A DNA stretch of 64,000 nucleotides from Proteiniphilum acetatigenes DSM 18083 (GCF_000380985.1 NZ_KB905694.1:432615-496614), one strand, 5' to 3'; shown: positions 47,035-57,100, numbered from the stretch's first letter. The notes: generated by a model from the letters alone, not told the origin. A program made the numbers and translations.

Positions 47035-47241
47035 CGAAACAGAGAGGAGGTTATTGTACAACCAGAAACTAGAAAAAGAAGAAATAAAAACAGTTATATT
47101 TCAGGCTGAGGGCTAAAGCAGCGATAACAGGCCTGCATATGAGTTAAGAACCGGAGCTGAAAGGATCGGTATTCGAAATACGGCAGGGAATAGAGCGCTA
47201 AGTCCATGGCATAAATAATTGGCTATACATATTATATAGCC
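47035..47241 (+). ncRNA. Candidate structured RNA between dnaK and rpsU
   Basis: A stretch of about 205 bases starts just after a good promoter and has no coding frame. It contains several short complementary segments, for example GTATT/AATAC around 47170-47182, and ends with a hairpin GGCTATA/TATAGCC (47221-47227 with 47235-47241). It may be a stand-alone RNA such as a 6S-like or Bacteroidales-1-type RNA, or a leader of rpsU. I cannot match it to an Rfam family with certainty. The rest of the gap (46863-47021 and 47242-47292) holds nothing recognised. Confidence 0.45.
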
Positions 47242-47292
47242 TTCATTATCTCAATAATCTCTAACAAGGAAATAATTAAACAGACAATAAAT

Positions 47293-47484
47293 ATGATCAT
47301 TGTACAATTAAAAGAGGGCGAAAATATAGAAAGAGCCCTGAAGAAATTCAAACGTAAATACGAAAAAACCGGTGTTGTAAAAGAACTGCGTAGCCGTCAG
47401 GCATTCATCAAACCTTCGGTACAAAAACGCAAACGCAAACAACACGCCGTTTACGTGCAGCAAATGCAACAAAACGAAGAATAA
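47293..47484 (+). CDS. rpsU: 30S ribosomal protein S21
   Basis: The 63-aa basic protein is bS21, which lies beside the anti-Shine-Dalgarno end of 16S rRNA. It reads MIIVQLKEGENIERALKKFK, then KTGVVKELRSRQAFIKPS, and ends in a Lys/Arg-rich helix, as usual for the family. In Bacteroidetes bS21 takes part in hiding the anti-SD. An AAGGA-like group lies about 25 bases upstream, too far to serve as a ribosome binding site. It begins the conserved block rpsU - xerC - hpf - tRNAs - tuf. Confidence 0.95.
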   Translation: MIIVQLKEGENIERALKKFKRKYEKTGVVKELRSRQAFIKPSVQKRKRKQHAVYVQQMQQNEE

Positions 47485-47542
47485 TTTTTCGGATTTCAAA
47501 AAATTTTCTTTACTTTCGTAAGTTCATCGACGGACTAACGAA

Positions 47543-48433
47543 ATGTGGAAAGAAAAATTCATACAATATCTCCGTGTTGAGAAGAACTATTCTTCCCACA
47601 CGGAGATTTCTTATTTGGATGACCTTACTCAGTTTGAGGAATTTATTACTGAGGGGAACGACATATTCGACCCTGTGCGCATCGACAGCGACGACATTCG
47701 CGTATGGCTGAGCCACCTGATGGAACAGGGAATAAAGGCCCGTTCAGTGAACCGAAAACTTAGCGCGGTAAAGTCGTTCTTCCGATACCTGAAGAAAAAA
47801 GGAGTGATCGTGCAAAATCCCGCAGAATCGGTCACTGGTCCAAAAGTGGCTAAAAAACTCCCCTCATTTGTGAATGACCCGGAGATAACAAAAGTGATCG
47901 ATGATCCGCTGGAATATTCCGACGATTTCCGGGGACATCGCGACCGGTTTCTGATCGAACTGCTTTACCTTACCGGCATGCGCAGGGCGGAACTGATAGC
48001 CCTGAAAGATACCGATATCGACTTCGGAGCCTGCACGCTCCGGGTAACGGGGAAACGCAACAAACAACGCATTATCCCTTTCTCCGACGCAACAAAAGAA
48101 AAACTCAAAGAATACATCGCTATTCGGGACACCGAAATAGAGAACAAATCCCCTTTTCTGTTTGTTAAGGAAGATGGAGAGCCCCTATACCCTAAACTTG
48201 TTTATAATGTTATACACAACCATCTCAATAGCATCCCCACCCTGGCAAAAAAAAGTCCACATGTGCTGCGCCATTCTTTTGCCACCGAGATGCTGAACAA
48301 CGGGGCCGAGATCAATGCGGTAAAAGAATTGCTGGGACATTCCAGCCTGGCATCTACGGAGGTCTATACACATGTTACTTTTGAGGAATTGAAAAAAGCA
48401 TATCAATACGCTCATCCCAGAGCAAAAAAATGA
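47543..48433 (+). CDS. xerC: Tyrosine recombinase XerC-like
   Basis: The 296-aa recombinase resolves chromosome dimers at dif sites, together with XerD. The N-terminal SAM-like domain (MWKEKFIQYLRVEKNYSSHT) binds DNA. The catalytic domain has the Arg in TGMRRAELIAL, the HxLRH box PHVLRHSFATEML, the second His in ELLGHSSLASTEVY and the nucleophile Tyr in EVYTHV. Length, position beside rpsU and hpf, and lack of mobile-element neighbours support a housekeeping Xer protein rather than an integrase. Confidence 0.9.
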   Translation: MWKEKFIQYLRVEKNYSSHTEISYLDDLTQFEEFITEGNDIFDPVRIDSDDIRVWLSHLMEQGIKARSVNRKLSAVKSFFRYLKKKGVIVQNPAESVTGPKVAKKLPSFVNDPEITKVIDDPLEYSDDFRGHRDRFLIELLYLTGMRRAELIALKDTDIDFGACTLRVTGKRNKQRIIPFSDATKEKLKEYIAIRDTEIENKSPFLFVKEDGEPLYPKLVYNVIHNHLNSIPTLAKKSPHVLRHSFATEMLNNGAEINAVKELLGHSSLASTEVYTHVTFEELKKAYQYAHPRAKK

Positions 48434-48445
48434 AGGAGGAAAAGT

Positions 48446-48742
48446 ATGGAACTGACAATTCAATCTGTAAATTTTGACGCGACCGATCAACTGAAAGCGT
48501 TTGTAGAAAAAAAGATCAAAAAACTGGAACGATTCTCCGACGACATCATCCTGGCAGAAGTGATCCTGAAAGTAGTCAAACCGGAAACTGCAAAGAATAA
48601 AGACGCAGCCGTAAAATTGAAACTCCGACATAGTGAGGCATTTGCCAACAAAACGGCTGATACCTTCGAAGAAGCTATTGACCTGTGTGTTGTAGCAATC
48701 GAAAAACAGATTTTTAAAACCAAAGAAAAAAAGGAGAGATAA
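48446..48742 (+). CDS. hpf: Ribosome hibernation-promoting factor (short HPF/RaiA family)
   Basis: The 98-aa protein binds the small subunit in stationary phase and silences ribosomes. It has the HPF fold: MELTIQSVNFDATDQLKAFVEKKIKKLERF, in two parts here, and a later FANKTADTFEEAIDLCVVAIEKQI helix. It lacks the long C-terminal dimerisation domain. It follows xerC after 12 bases and has an AAGGAGGAA-like sequence just before the start, one of the few good Shine-Dalgarno matches in the window. Confidence 0.9.
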   Translation: MELTIQSVNFDATDQLKAFVEKKIKKLERFSDDIILAEVILKVVKPETAKNKDAAVKLKLRHSEAFANKTADTFEEAIDLCVVAIEKQIFKTKEKKER

Positions 48743-48788
48743 CGCCAAAAATTTCAGACAAAAGTTTTGGCATCAAAAAAAATATCAC

Positions 48789-48796
48789 TACCTTTG
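48789..48796 (+). promoter_or_regulatory. Promoter -7 element of the tRNA cluster
   Basis: TACCTTTG fits TAnnTTTG, with a TTTTG group about 22 bases upstream. It lies 53 bases before the first tRNA and may drive the tRNA cluster and tuf. Confidence 0.72.
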
Positions 48797-48849
48797 CGAC
48801 CGTTTCTCTCTTAAAATCGGGAGAGAAGCGGTTAAATTCAAGACTATAA

Positions 48850-48923
48850 GCCTCTTTAGCTCAGTTGGCCAGAGCACGTGATTTGTAATCTCGGGGTCGT
48901 TGGTTCGAATCCGACAAGAGGCT
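48850..48923 (+). tRNA. tRNA-Thr (anticodon TGT)
   Basis: The acceptor GCCTCTT pairs with AAGAGGC; the anticodon stem/loop CGTGA-TTTGTAA-TCTCG gives anticodon TGT, with one T-T mismatch in the stem. The T arm has GGTTCGAATCC. CCA is not encoded. First of four tRNAs before tuf. Confidence 0.95.
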
Positions 48924-48945
48924 CAAAAGGAAAGAAAGAAATGTT

Positions 48946-49028
48946 GGGCAGTTACCAGAGTGGCCAAATGGGGCTGACTGTAACTCAGCTGGCTTACGCC
49001 TTCGGTGGTTCGAATCCATCACTGCCCA
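48946..49028 (+). tRNA. tRNA-Tyr (anticodon GTA)
   Basis: Class II tRNA with a long variable arm. The acceptor GGGCAGT pairs with ACTGCCC; the anticodon stem GCTGA/TCAGC holds CTGTAAC with anticodon GTA. CCA is not encoded. Confidence 0.96.
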
Positions 49029-49199
49029 CTTTAAATTGACAATGGACAATTGAAAATTGACAATGAAGGGAACACCCGATGAATTGAAAATGGACAATTA
49101 AATCTTGAAAATGAGTAATAGAAAATTGACAATGGACAATGATAGAGTCCCAATTTAATTGTCAATTATCCACTGTCAATTGTCAATTGTCAATTAAAT
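49029..49199. repeat. AATTGACAATGGACAATT repeat island between tRNAs
   Basis: About 170 bases are built from AATTGACAATGGAC-type units on the left and their complement (TTGTCAATT units) on the right, so the tract can fold into a long imperfect hairpin. A 15-nt part (49163-49177) recurs at 30926-30940. It separates tRNA-Tyr and tRNA-Gly. Confidence 0.75.
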
Positions 49200-49200
49200 C

Positions 49201-49273
49201 GCGGAAGTAGCTCAGTTGATAGAGCATTAGCCTTCCAAGCTGAGGGTCGCGGGTTTGAGTCCCGTCTTCCGCT
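49201..49273 (+). tRNA. tRNA-Gly (anticodon TCC)
   Basis: The acceptor GCGGAAG pairs with CTTCCGC; anticodon loop CTTCCAA has TCC. The T arm has GGGTTTGAGTCCC. CCA is not encoded. The next 146 bases hold no recognised gene. Confidence 0.95.
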
Positions 49274-49419
49274 CTTAATGAAAGAGAGCACAATCTGGTT
49301 CGTGACAAAATTTATCCTGCGGTATTGTCGGGAAGTCTCGTCCTCTGGCTCCAAAGCGTGCAAGAACCTCCAAAATCGGGAGGGATCCCGGTTACTTATC
49401 GGGGAATTACGCTCTTTCC

Positions 49420-49491
<72 letters not shown>

Positions 49492-49603
49492 CAAAACAGA
49501 TAGATCAACGAATTTCAAGAAAAGGCTATTGTCCTGTCTCTTGCGTTTTACTGTTTATAGTAATGCATATATAATTTATTTAAACTAATTAATAGTATAT
49601 TTT

Positions 49604-50791
49604 ATGGCAAAAGAACATTTTTCCCGGACGAAACCGCATGTGAACATCGGTACAATCGGCCACGTTGACCACGGTAAAACCACTTTGACGGCTGCTATCA
49701 CAACCGTTTTAGCAAAAAAAGGTTTCTCTGAAGTACGTTCGTTCGATTCCATCGACAACGCTCCCGAAGAAAAGGAAAGAGGTATCACCATCAATACTTC
49801 TCACGTAGAATATGAAACTGCAAACCGTCACTATGCACACGTTGACTGCCCCGGCCACGCTGACTATGTAAAGAACATGGTTACCGGTGCCGCCCAGATG
49901 GACGGTGCTATCATCGTAGTTGCTGCAACCGACGGTCCGATGCCCCAGACACGTGAACACATTCTTTTGGCACGTCAGGTAAACGTTCCCAAGCTGGTTG
50001 TTTTCATGAACAAAGTGGACCTGGTGGACGACGAAGAAATGTTGGAACTGGTTGAAATGGAAGTAAGAGAACTTCTTTCATTCTATAATTTCGATGGTGA
50101 CAACACGCCTGTTATCCAGGGATCTGCTCTTGGTGGATTGAATGGAGACCCCAAATGGGAAGAAAAGATTATAGAGTTAATGGATGCCGTTGACACATGG
50201 ATACCTCTGCCTCCGCGCGATATAGATAAGCCGTTCCTTATGCCGGTTGAAGACGTATTTTCGATTACTGGTCGTGGTACTGTTGCTACTGGTCGTATCG
50301 AAACAGGTATCATCAAAACTGGTGAAGAAGTACAGATCATCGGACTCGGTGCAGAAGGTAAGAAATCAGTTGTTACCGGAGTTGAAATGTTCCGTAAGAT
50401 ACTCGACGAAGGACAGGCCGGTGACAACGTAGGTCTGTTGCTCCGTGGTATCGACAAAGACGAAATCAAACGCGGGATGGTGATCTCTCACCCCGGAAAA
50501 GTGAAACCTCACTCTAAATTCAAAGCCGAGGTGTATATCCTGAAGAAAGAAGAAGGCGGTCGCCACACTCCTTTCCATAACAAATACCGTCCCCAGTTCT
50601 ACATCCGTACACTCGACGTAACCGGAGAGATCCAGTTGCCCGAAGGAGTAGAGATGGTAATGCCCGGTGATAACGTAACTATTGAGGTAGACCTGATCTA
50701 TCCCGTAGCATGCCACGTAGGTCTCCGTTTCGCTATCCGTGAAGGTGGCCGCACAGTAGGTGCCGGTCAGATCACTGAATTGATTGACTAA
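49604..50791 (+). CDS. tuf: Elongation factor Tu
   Basis: The 395-aa GTPase brings aminoacyl-tRNA to the ribosome. The G1 loop is GHVDHGKTT. Switch I ends in the conserved RGITI segment ([13 protein letters not shown]), G3 is DCPGHADY, and G4 is FMNKVDLVD. Domains 2 and 3 are complete, and the end reads [14 protein letters not shown]. It follows four tRNA genes and precedes tRNA-Trp, an order well conserved in Bacteroidetes. A long hairpin terminator follows. Confidence 0.98.
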   Translation: MAKEHFSRTKPHVNIGTIGHVDHGKTTLTAAITTVLAKKGFSEVRSFDSIDNAPEEKERGITINTSHVEYETANRHYAHVDCPGHADYVKNMVTGAAQMDGAIIVVAATDGPMPQTREHILLARQVNVPKLVVFMNKVDLVDDEEMLELVEMEVRELLSFYNFDGDNTPVIQGSALGGLNGDPKWEEKIIELMDAVDTWIPLPPRDIDKPFLMPVEDVFSITGRGTVATGRIETGIIKTGEEVQIIGLGAEGKKSVVTGVEMFRKILDEGQAGDNVGLLLRGIDKDEIKRGMVISHPGKVKPHSKFKAEVYILKKEEGGRHTPFHNKYRPQFYIRTLDVTGEIQLPEGVEMVMPGDNVTIEVDLIYPVACHVGLRFAIREGGRTVGAGQITELID

Positions 50792-50843
50792 TATACTCCC
50801 TCCGATTCTCTTCTGAGGAAAAGAGCCGGGGAGTAAACAATAA

Positions 50844-50894
50844 AAACCCTGCCTGCTTTGGCCCTTCCCTTGAGGAAGGGAATAGGCGGGGTTT
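50844..50894 (+). terminator. tuf terminator
   Basis: Outer arms AAACCCTGCCT (50844-50854) and AGGCGGGGTTT (50884-50894) pair with one G-T, and an inner CCCTTCC/GGAAGGG hairpin stacks inside. The tail is only TTTA and abuts the tRNA-Trp gene, so termination may be partial. Confidence 0.8.
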
Positions 50895-50896
50895 AT

Positions 50897-50969
50897 ACGG
50901 GTCTAGCTCAGTTGGTAGAGCACTGGTCTCCAAAACCAGGTGTCGGGAGTTCGAGTCTCTCGACCCGTG
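50897..50969 (+). tRNA. tRNA-Trp (anticodon CCA)
   Basis: The acceptor ACGGGTC pairs with GACCCGT; the anticodon stem CTGGT/ACCAG holds CTCCAAA with CCA. It lies between tuf and secE, as in other Bacteroidetes. The CCA tail is not encoded. Confidence 0.96.
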
Positions 50970-50990
50970 CTAAAAAACTATCCGAATTAA

Positions 50991-51182
50991 ATGAAAAAAA
51001 TAGTTGCATATCTCAGCGATTCCTATAATGAATTGGTTCATAAGGTATCCTGGCCATCCAGAGAAGAACTCTCCGGCAGCACGGTAATTGTATTGATCGC
51101 TTCCCTTATAATTGCCCTGATAGTGTTCGGTATGGATTCTCTATTTGAGTGGATATTAAAACTTCTCTACGGTATTTTATAA
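50991..51182 (+). CDS. secE: Protein translocase subunit SecE
   Basis: The 63-aa single-helix protein clamps SecY in the inner membrane. It has the amphipathic segment YNELVHKVSWPSREEL and the conserved K-V-x-W-P motif, followed by the membrane helix STVIVLIASLIIALIVFGMD. It starts 21 bases after tRNA-Trp and precedes nusG by 23 bases. Confidence 0.95.
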   Translation: MKKIVAYLSDSYNELVHKVSWPSREELSGSTVIVLIASLIIALIVFGMDSLFEWILKLLYGIL

Positions 51183-51205
51183 AATCTGAAAGAAAGAGAC
51201 TAACT

Positions 51206-51748
51206 ATGACTGATGAGAGAAAAAAATGGTACGTACTGCGTTCCGTTAGTGGAAAAGAAAATAAAGTCAAAGAGTATCTTGAATCAGAGATGAAAAAGAC
51301 CGACCTGGGGAAGTACATTTCTCAGGTTCTCATCCCCACAGAAAAGACTTACTCAATACGCAACGGAAAGAAAGTGATGAAAGAACGCGCTTATCTTCCC
51401 GGCTATGTGCTTATTGAAGCTGAACTGACGGGTGAGGTAATTCACGAGTTGAAGAATATCAATTATGTTGCCGGCTTTCTGCCTAATACCACTGATCCCC
51501 AACCTTTGCGGGAGTCGGAAGTAAAACGGATCCTCGGAACGATGGACGAGTTGGAAGAGGCAGGCGATGAAATGGATATGAAATACTACGTAGGAGAAAG
51601 CGTGAAAGTGATCGGAGGTCCTTTCAGCAGTTTCTCCGGTGTGGTAGAAGAAGTGAATGAAGAGAGAAAGAAACTCAAAGTGATGGTGAAAATTTTCGGA
51701 AGAAAACAACTCCTCGAGTTGGGTTATATGCAAGTAGAGAAAGAATAA
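51206..51748 (+). CDS. nusG: Transcription termination/antitermination protein NusG
   Basis: The 180-aa protein binds RNA polymerase and couples it with the ribosome and Rho. The N-terminal NGN domain starts KWYVLRSVSGKENKVKEYLE and has ERAYLPGYVLIEAELTGE; the C-terminal KOW domain is VKVIGGPFSSFSGVVEEVNE. The start is the Met before TDERKKWY; an earlier in-frame Met lies inside secE and is unlikely. It sits between secE and rplK. Confidence 0.96.
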   Translation: MTDERKKWYVLRSVSGKENKVKEYLESEMKKTDLGKYISQVLIPTEKTYSIRNGKKVMKERAYLPGYVLIEAELTGEVIHELKNINYVAGFLPNTTDPQPLRESEVKRILGTMDELEEAGDEMDMKYYVGESVKVIGGPFSSFSGVVEEVNEERKKLKVMVKIFGRKQLLELGYMQVEKE

Positions 51749-51823
51749 TCAGCAATTTGGTTACGCAGATTCTGTAAATTCTTTAATGTGTTTCGAAAAC
51801 CGTAATTTATTAAAATCAAAAAA

Positions 51824-52273
51824 ATGGCTAAAGAAGTTGCCGGACAACTAAAATTACAAATCAAAGGAGGAGCTGCAAATCCATCTCCCCCGGTAGGACC
51901 TGCACTGGGTTCCAAAGGGATCAATATTATGGAGTTTTGCAAGCAATTCAATGCCAGAACTCAGGACAAAGCCGGTAAAGTGTTGCCAGTGGTAATCACT
52001 TATTATACCGACAAGTCTTTTGATTTTATTGTTAAAACTCCACCGGTTGCGATTCAGTTATTAGAAGTCAGCAAACAGAAAGGCGGTTCGGCAGAACCCA
52101 ATCGCAAGAAAATTGCGGAAGTTACCTGGGAACAGGTACAGGCGATTGCCGAAGAAAAAATGCCCGACTTAAACTGTTTCACGCTCGAATCAGCAATGCG
52201 GATGGTAGCCGGAACGGCTCGGAGCATGGGTATCACAGTAAAAGGAGATTTCCCTGAAAATATCACTAATTAA
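51824..52273 (+). CDS. rplK: 50S ribosomal protein L11
   Basis: The 149-aa protein binds the GTPase-associated region of 23S rRNA. It begins [20 protein letters not shown] and contains [19 protein letters not shown] and the C-terminal [17 protein letters not shown] with the signature. The length is slightly above the usual 141-147. First gene of the rplKA pair. Confidence 0.97.
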   Translation: MAKEVAGQLKLQIKGGAANPSPPVGPALGSKGINIMEFCKQFNARTQDKAGKVLPVVITYYTDKSFDFIVKTPPVAIQLLEVSKQKGGSAEPNRKKIAEVTWEQVQAIAEEKMPDLNCFTLESAMRMVAGTARSMGITVKGDFPENITN

Positions 52274-52288
52274 AACTTCAATTGAGAC

Positions 52289-52990
52289 ATGGGTAAACTG
52301 ACAAAAAATCAAAAGTTGGCTTTGAGCAAAATTGAAGAGGGAAAGACCTATTCACTAAAAGAAGCATCGGCGCTGGTGAAGGAAATTACCACCACCAAGT
52401 TCGACGCATCTGTAGATATCGATGTACGCCTCGGCGTAGATCCGCGAAAAGCTAACCAAATGGTGAGAGGGGTAGTCTCTCTCCCACACGGAACAGGTAA
52501 ACAAGTAAGAGTTCTTGTATTGTGCTCTCCAGAAGCTGAAGCCGCTGCCAAAGAGGCCGGCGCAGACTATGTGGGACTCGATGAATATATCGAAAAGATT
52601 AAAGGAGGTTGGACCGATGTGGATGTAATCATCACACAACCGCAGATCATGGGTAAGATCGGTGCCCTCGGCCGTATTTTAGGGCCAAGAGGATTGATGC
52701 CGAACCCCAAGAGCGGAACTGTTACCCCTGACGTGGCGAAAGCCGTGAATGAGGTAAAACAAGGGAAAATCGACTTTAAGGTAGATAAAGCCGGTATTAT
52801 TCACACCTCTATTGGAAAAGTATCTTTCACGCCCGAACAGATTCGAGACAACGCAAAAGAATTTATCCAAACGTTGATCAAATTAAAACCGACTGCGGCA
52901 AAAGGTACCTATATCAAGAGTATTTATCTTTCCAGTACGATGAGTCCGGGTATTAAAGTGGACACCAAATCGGCAGATGAATCTAACTAA
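52289..52990 (+). CDS. rplA: 50S ribosomal protein L1
   Basis: The 233-aa protein forms the L1 stalk that helps deacylated tRNA leave. It shows the family signature [14 protein letters not shown] and the [15 protein letters not shown] segment. It follows rplK by 15 bases and precedes rplJ by 17. In other bacteria L1 represses its own operon by binding the mRNA leader; no such leader was identified here. Confidence 0.97.
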   Translation: MGKLTKNQKLALSKIEEGKTYSLKEASALVKEITTTKFDASVDIDVRLGVDPRKANQMVRGVVSLPHGTGKQVRVLVLCSPEAEAAAKEAGADYVGLDEYIEKIKGGWTDVDVIITQPQIMGKIGALGRILGPRGLMPNPKSGTVTPDVAKAVNEVKQGKIDFKVDKAGIIHTSIGKVSFTPEQIRDNAKEFIQTLIKLKPTAAKGTYIKSIYLSSTMSPGIKVDTKSADESN

Positions 52991-53007
52991 AAAAGTGAGA
53001 AGATCGT

Positions 53008-53520
53008 ATGAAAAAGGAAGATAAAAAACAGATAATAGAGCAGATAGCCGCTAATCTCCAGGAGTATGAAAACTTCTACCTTACCGACATCGCTACACTC
53101 AATGCAGCGAAGACGAGTAATTTAAGAAGGGAATGCTCCAAGCAGGGGATCAAGCTGGTAGTGGTGAAGAATACCTTATTGCAGAAAGCATTCGAATCGC
53201 TCGAAAGAGATTATAGCGAACTGTATCCCATTCTGAAAGGGAATACAGCCATTATGTTCTCTAACGTAGCGAATACTCCGGCCAAGCTCATCGATAAGTA
53301 TAAAGCCGATAAAGTACCGGCTTTAAAAGGCGCTTACGTTCAGGAAAGTTTCTTCATCGGAGGAAATACATTACAGGACCTGGTGAATATCAAGAGCAAG
53401 ACGGAGTTAATCGGAGACGTGATTACATTATTGCAATCACCTGCAAAGAACGTTATTTCCGCACTTCAATCCGGTGGCAACACGATCCACGGGGTATTAA
53501 AAACATTGTCGGAAAGATAA
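53008..53520 (+). CDS. rplJ: 50S ribosomal protein L10
   Basis: The 170-aa protein is the stalk base that carries L7/L12 dimers. It has the N-terminal rRNA-binding region (KKQIIEQIAANLQEYENFYL and RRECSKQGIKLVVVKNTLL) and a C-terminal helix (LLQSPAKNVISALQSGGNTI) for L7/L12. It follows rplA directly. The 177-base gap before rplL holds the second copy of a palindromic element. Confidence 0.95.
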   Translation: MKKEDKKQIIEQIAANLQEYENFYLTDIATLNAAKTSNLRRECSKQGIKLVVVKNTLLQKAFESLERDYSELYPILKGNTAIMFSNVANTPAKLIDKYKADKVPALKGAYVQESFFIGGNTLQDLVNIKSKTELIGDVITLLQSPAKNVISALQSGGNTIHGVLKTLSER

Positions 53521-53574
53521 CTATCCTGCGGGCAACTTATTTTGCCGGACCAGATAGTCGACGAATTCAATTCC

Positions 53575-53643
53575 ATTAGACTATTTCTCCGCTCAGCATA
53601 ATCAAAGCAAGCTTTGTTTCTGCATTTGCTCAACGAAATAGTT
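53575..53643. repeat. Intergenic palindromic element, copy B (69 bp)
   Basis: The element starts ATTAGACTATTT and ends AACGAAATAGTT, identical to the ends of copy A (28848-28947). The terminal arms pair over ACTATTTC/GAAATAGT, and an inner CAAAGC/GCTTTG hairpin forms the tip. It lies between rplJ and rplL in a core operon and so will be transcribed. Confidence 0.65.
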
Positions 53644-53697
53644 CAAATTTAATTTTACAACAAACAGAATTAGTAATCAATTTAAACAAATACAAAA

Positions 53698-54075
53698 ATG
53701 GCAGACTTAAAAAAATTTGCTGAAGACCTGGTTAACCTGACAGTAAAAGAGGTTAATGAACTGGCTGAAATTTTAAAAACCGAATACGGTATTGAACCGG
53801 CAGCCGCAGCTGTTGCCGTTGCTGCAGGCCCTGCCGCAGCCGGAGAAGCTGTAGCTGAAGAAAAAACTGAATTCGATGTAATCCTTAAGAGCGCAGGCTC
53901 AGCAAAACTTGCTGTAGTTAAGGCTGTAAAGGAACTCACCGGACTTGGCTTGAAAGAAGCCAAAGATTTGGTAGACGGAGCTCCCAGCGAATTGAAAAAA
54001 GGTGTATCAAAAGACGAAGCAGACGCTTTGAAAAAACAACTTGAAGAGGCTGGAGCAGAAGTTGAACTTAAATAA
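53698..54075 (+). CDS. rplL: 50S ribosomal protein L7/L12
   Basis: The 125-aa acidic stalk protein recruits translation GTPases. The N-terminal dimerisation helix ([20 protein letters not shown]), the Ala-rich hinge ([18 protein letters not shown]) and the C-terminal domain ([20 protein letters not shown]) are complete. It has no good Shine-Dalgarno. An attenuator-like hairpin follows before rpoB, as in many bacteria. Confidence 0.97.
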   Translation: MADLKKFAEDLVNLTVKEVNELAEILKTEYGIEPAAAAVAVAAGPAAAGEAVAEEKTEFDVILKSAGSAKLAVVKAVKELTGLGLKEAKDLVDGAPSELKKGVSKDEADALKKQLEEAGAEVELK

Positions 54076-54099
54076 CATTTACCTAATTTAGGTTAATAT

Positions 54100-54136
54100 G
54101 GTTAGGAATCTTCTACCTGAAGATTCTTAACCTTTT
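54100..54136 (+). terminator. Terminator/attenuator between rplL and rpoB
   Basis: GGTTAGGAATCTTC (54100-54113) pairs with GAAGATTCTTAACC (54119-54132), a 14-bp stem with one mismatch and a 5-base loop, followed by TTTT. It would lower rpoBC transcription relative to rplJL. Confidence 0.9.
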
Positions 54137-54171
54137 GTGTCAATATATAGTAGGTTCAAAAACTCACATCC

Positions 54172-57100
54172 ATGTCTTCAAATAACGCCAATCAAAGAAT
54201 CAATTTCGCGTCGATAAAAAATCCGCTTGATTTTCCCGATTTTCTGGAGGTACAGTTAAAATCGTTTCAGGATTTCCTTCAACTCGACGCCCCTCCCGAA
54301 AGTAGAAAGAATGAAGGATTGTATAAGGTTTTCACGGAGAATTTCCCCATTGCAGATACCCGAAACAACTTCGTTCTTGAATTTTTAGATTACTATGTTG
54401 ATCCTCCGCGCTATACCATCGACGAGTGTATAGACAGGGGGCTCACCTACAGTGTCCCGCTGAAGGCAAAGTTGTATCTATATTGTACCGATCCCGACCA
54501 CGAAGATTTTACTCCTGTCATTCAGGATGTATATCTCGGTACTATTCCCTATATGACCGAAAAGGGCACGTTCGTCATCAACGGCGCCGAGCGGGTAATT
54601 GTTTCGCAATTGCACCGCTCTCCCGGCGTATTCTTCGGGCAGAGCCTCCACGCGAATGGCACAGTGCTTTATTCAGCCCGTATTATTCCGTTCAAGGGTT
54701 CATGGATTGAATTCGCCACGGATATCAACAACGTGATGTATGCTTATATCGACCGGAAAAAGAAATTACCGGTTACCACGCTGCTACGTGCCATAGGCTT
54801 CGAAAGCGACAAGGATATCCTTGAAATCTTTGACCTGGCAGAAGAGGTGAAAGTGAACAAGGCAAGCCTCAAAAAAGTGCTGGGACGCAAGTTAGCTGCC
54901 CGTGTACTGAAATCATGGATGGAAGATTTTGTCGATGAAGATACCGGTGAGGTAACCTCCATCGAAAGGAACGAGGTGATCATTGAACGTGAGACCGTGC
55001 TGGAACAGGAGCATATCGACGATATCATCGAATCGGGTGTCGCATCTATCCTGTTGCACAAGGAAACGGCCAATACCTCCGACTATTCTATCATTTACAA
55101 TACATTACAGAAAGACCCGAGTAATACGGAAATCGATGCCATCCGTCACATCTACCGTCAGCTGCGAAGCGCGGAACCGGCCGATGACGCCAGTGCACGT
55201 GAGGTAATCAACAATCTCTTTTTCTCGGAGAAAAGATATGACCTGGGCGACGTAGGCCGCTACAGGATCAACAAGAAACTGAATCTCGAAATCGATGTCG
55301 ATACACGTGTACTCACGAAAGAAGACATGATTGAGATCATCAAATACCTTATCGAGCTTGTCAACTCCAAAGCCGTGGTGGACGATATCGACCACCTCAG
55401 CAACCGGCGTGTGCGCACGGTAGGGGAACAATTGTATACTCAGTTCGGAGTAGGTCTGAACCGTATGGCACGTATTATTCGTGAAAGAATGAATGTGCGC
55501 GACAATGAGGTTTTCACCCCGATCGACCTGATCAACGCAAAAACCATTTCGTCGGTCATCAATACGTTCTTCGGTACCAATGCACTCTCGCAGTTCATGG
55601 ACCAGACCAACCCGCTGGCAGAGATCACCCACAAACGGCGTCTCTCGGCGCTCGGACCGGGCGGGCTTTCGCGTGAGCGTGCCGGATTTGAGGTACGTGA
55701 CGTGCACTTTACCCACTATGGTCGTCTTTGTCCTATAGAAACTCCCGAGGGACCAAACATCGGTCTTATCTCCTCGCTTTGTGTCTATGCAAAGATCAAC
55801 GATCTTGGATTTATCGAGACGCCATACCGTAAGGTGGAAAATGGAATGGTGAACATCAATAACAACGAGGTCATTTATCTTGCAGCTGAGGAAGAAGAGG
55901 ATAAACTGATCGCACAGGGAAATGCGCCGCTTGATGACAAGGGAAAATTTATCAACCCGCGTGTGAAAGCCAGACAGGATGCCGACTATCCCGTAATCGC
56001 CCCGGAGGAGGTGGAACTGATGGATGTGTCTCCTATGCAGATTGCTTCTATCGCCGCTTCGTTAATTCCGTTCCTTGAACACGACGATGCCAACCGTGCA
56101 TTGATGGGATCGAACATGATGCGCCAGGCCGTTCCGTTGATGAGAACCGAATCGCCTATCGTAGGTACAGGTATTGAGGGTCAGGTCATCAAAGACTCCC
56201 GTACCCAGATCATGGCCGAAGGAAGTGGTGAAATCCTGTATGTAGATGCCACTACCATCAAAATAAAATACGACCGGACAGAAGAAGAGGAATTCACCAG
56301 CTTCGAGGATGCCGTAAAGACTTACAACATTCCCAAATTCCGGAAGACCAATCAGAATACCACCGTCGACCTTCGTCCTATATGTAAAGTGGGACAAAAG
56401 GTGAGAGCAGGCGAAATCCTTACCGAAGGATACGCCACGCAAAACGGAGAACTGGCACTGGGCCGCAACCTGAAAGTGGCATTCATGCCGTGGAAAGGTT
56501 ACAACTTCGAGGATGCCATTGTATTGAACGAACGGCTGGTAAGTGAAGATATCTTCACCTCTATCCATGTGGAAGAATTCTCGCTTGAGGTACGTGAAAC
56601 CAAGCGTGGGATGGAAGAACTTACTTCCGACATTCCCAATGTGAGTGAAGAAGCGACCAAAGACCTTGATGAAAGGGGAATTGTCCGCGTGGGGGCGCGC
56701 ATCAAACCGGGAGATATCCTCATCGGTAAAATCACCCCTAAAGGGGAGTCTGATCCATCACCCGAAGAAAAACTGCTCCGCGCCATCTTTGGAGACAAAG
56801 CTGGCGATGTGAAAGATGCCTCACTGAAAGCATCTCCTTCACTCAAAGGTGTGGTTATTCATACCAACCTCTTCTCGAAAGCATCCAAGAAAGGAAAGAC
56901 CAAACTTTCCAGCAAAGCGCTTCTTCCCAAACTCGACGAAGAGTATGAAGAGAAAATGGAAGAGTTGAAGAAAGTGCTTATCAATAAGTTACTCGCACTC
57001 ACCGAAGGCAGGACCTCTGTGGGAGTGAAAGACTATACCAATATGGATATTGTTCCCAAAGGGGCAAAATTCACACACAAGGTACTCGCTGAGATCGATT

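Noticed and set aside
47543..48433. Integrase of a mobile element
   Set aside because: Length, position beside rpsU and hpf, and lack of element neighbours point to housekeeping XerC.
48861..49097. Minus-strand frame of 78 aa over tRNA-Thr and tRNA-Tyr
   Set aside because: Antisense to two clear tRNAs and a simple-repeat tract; no start context or family.
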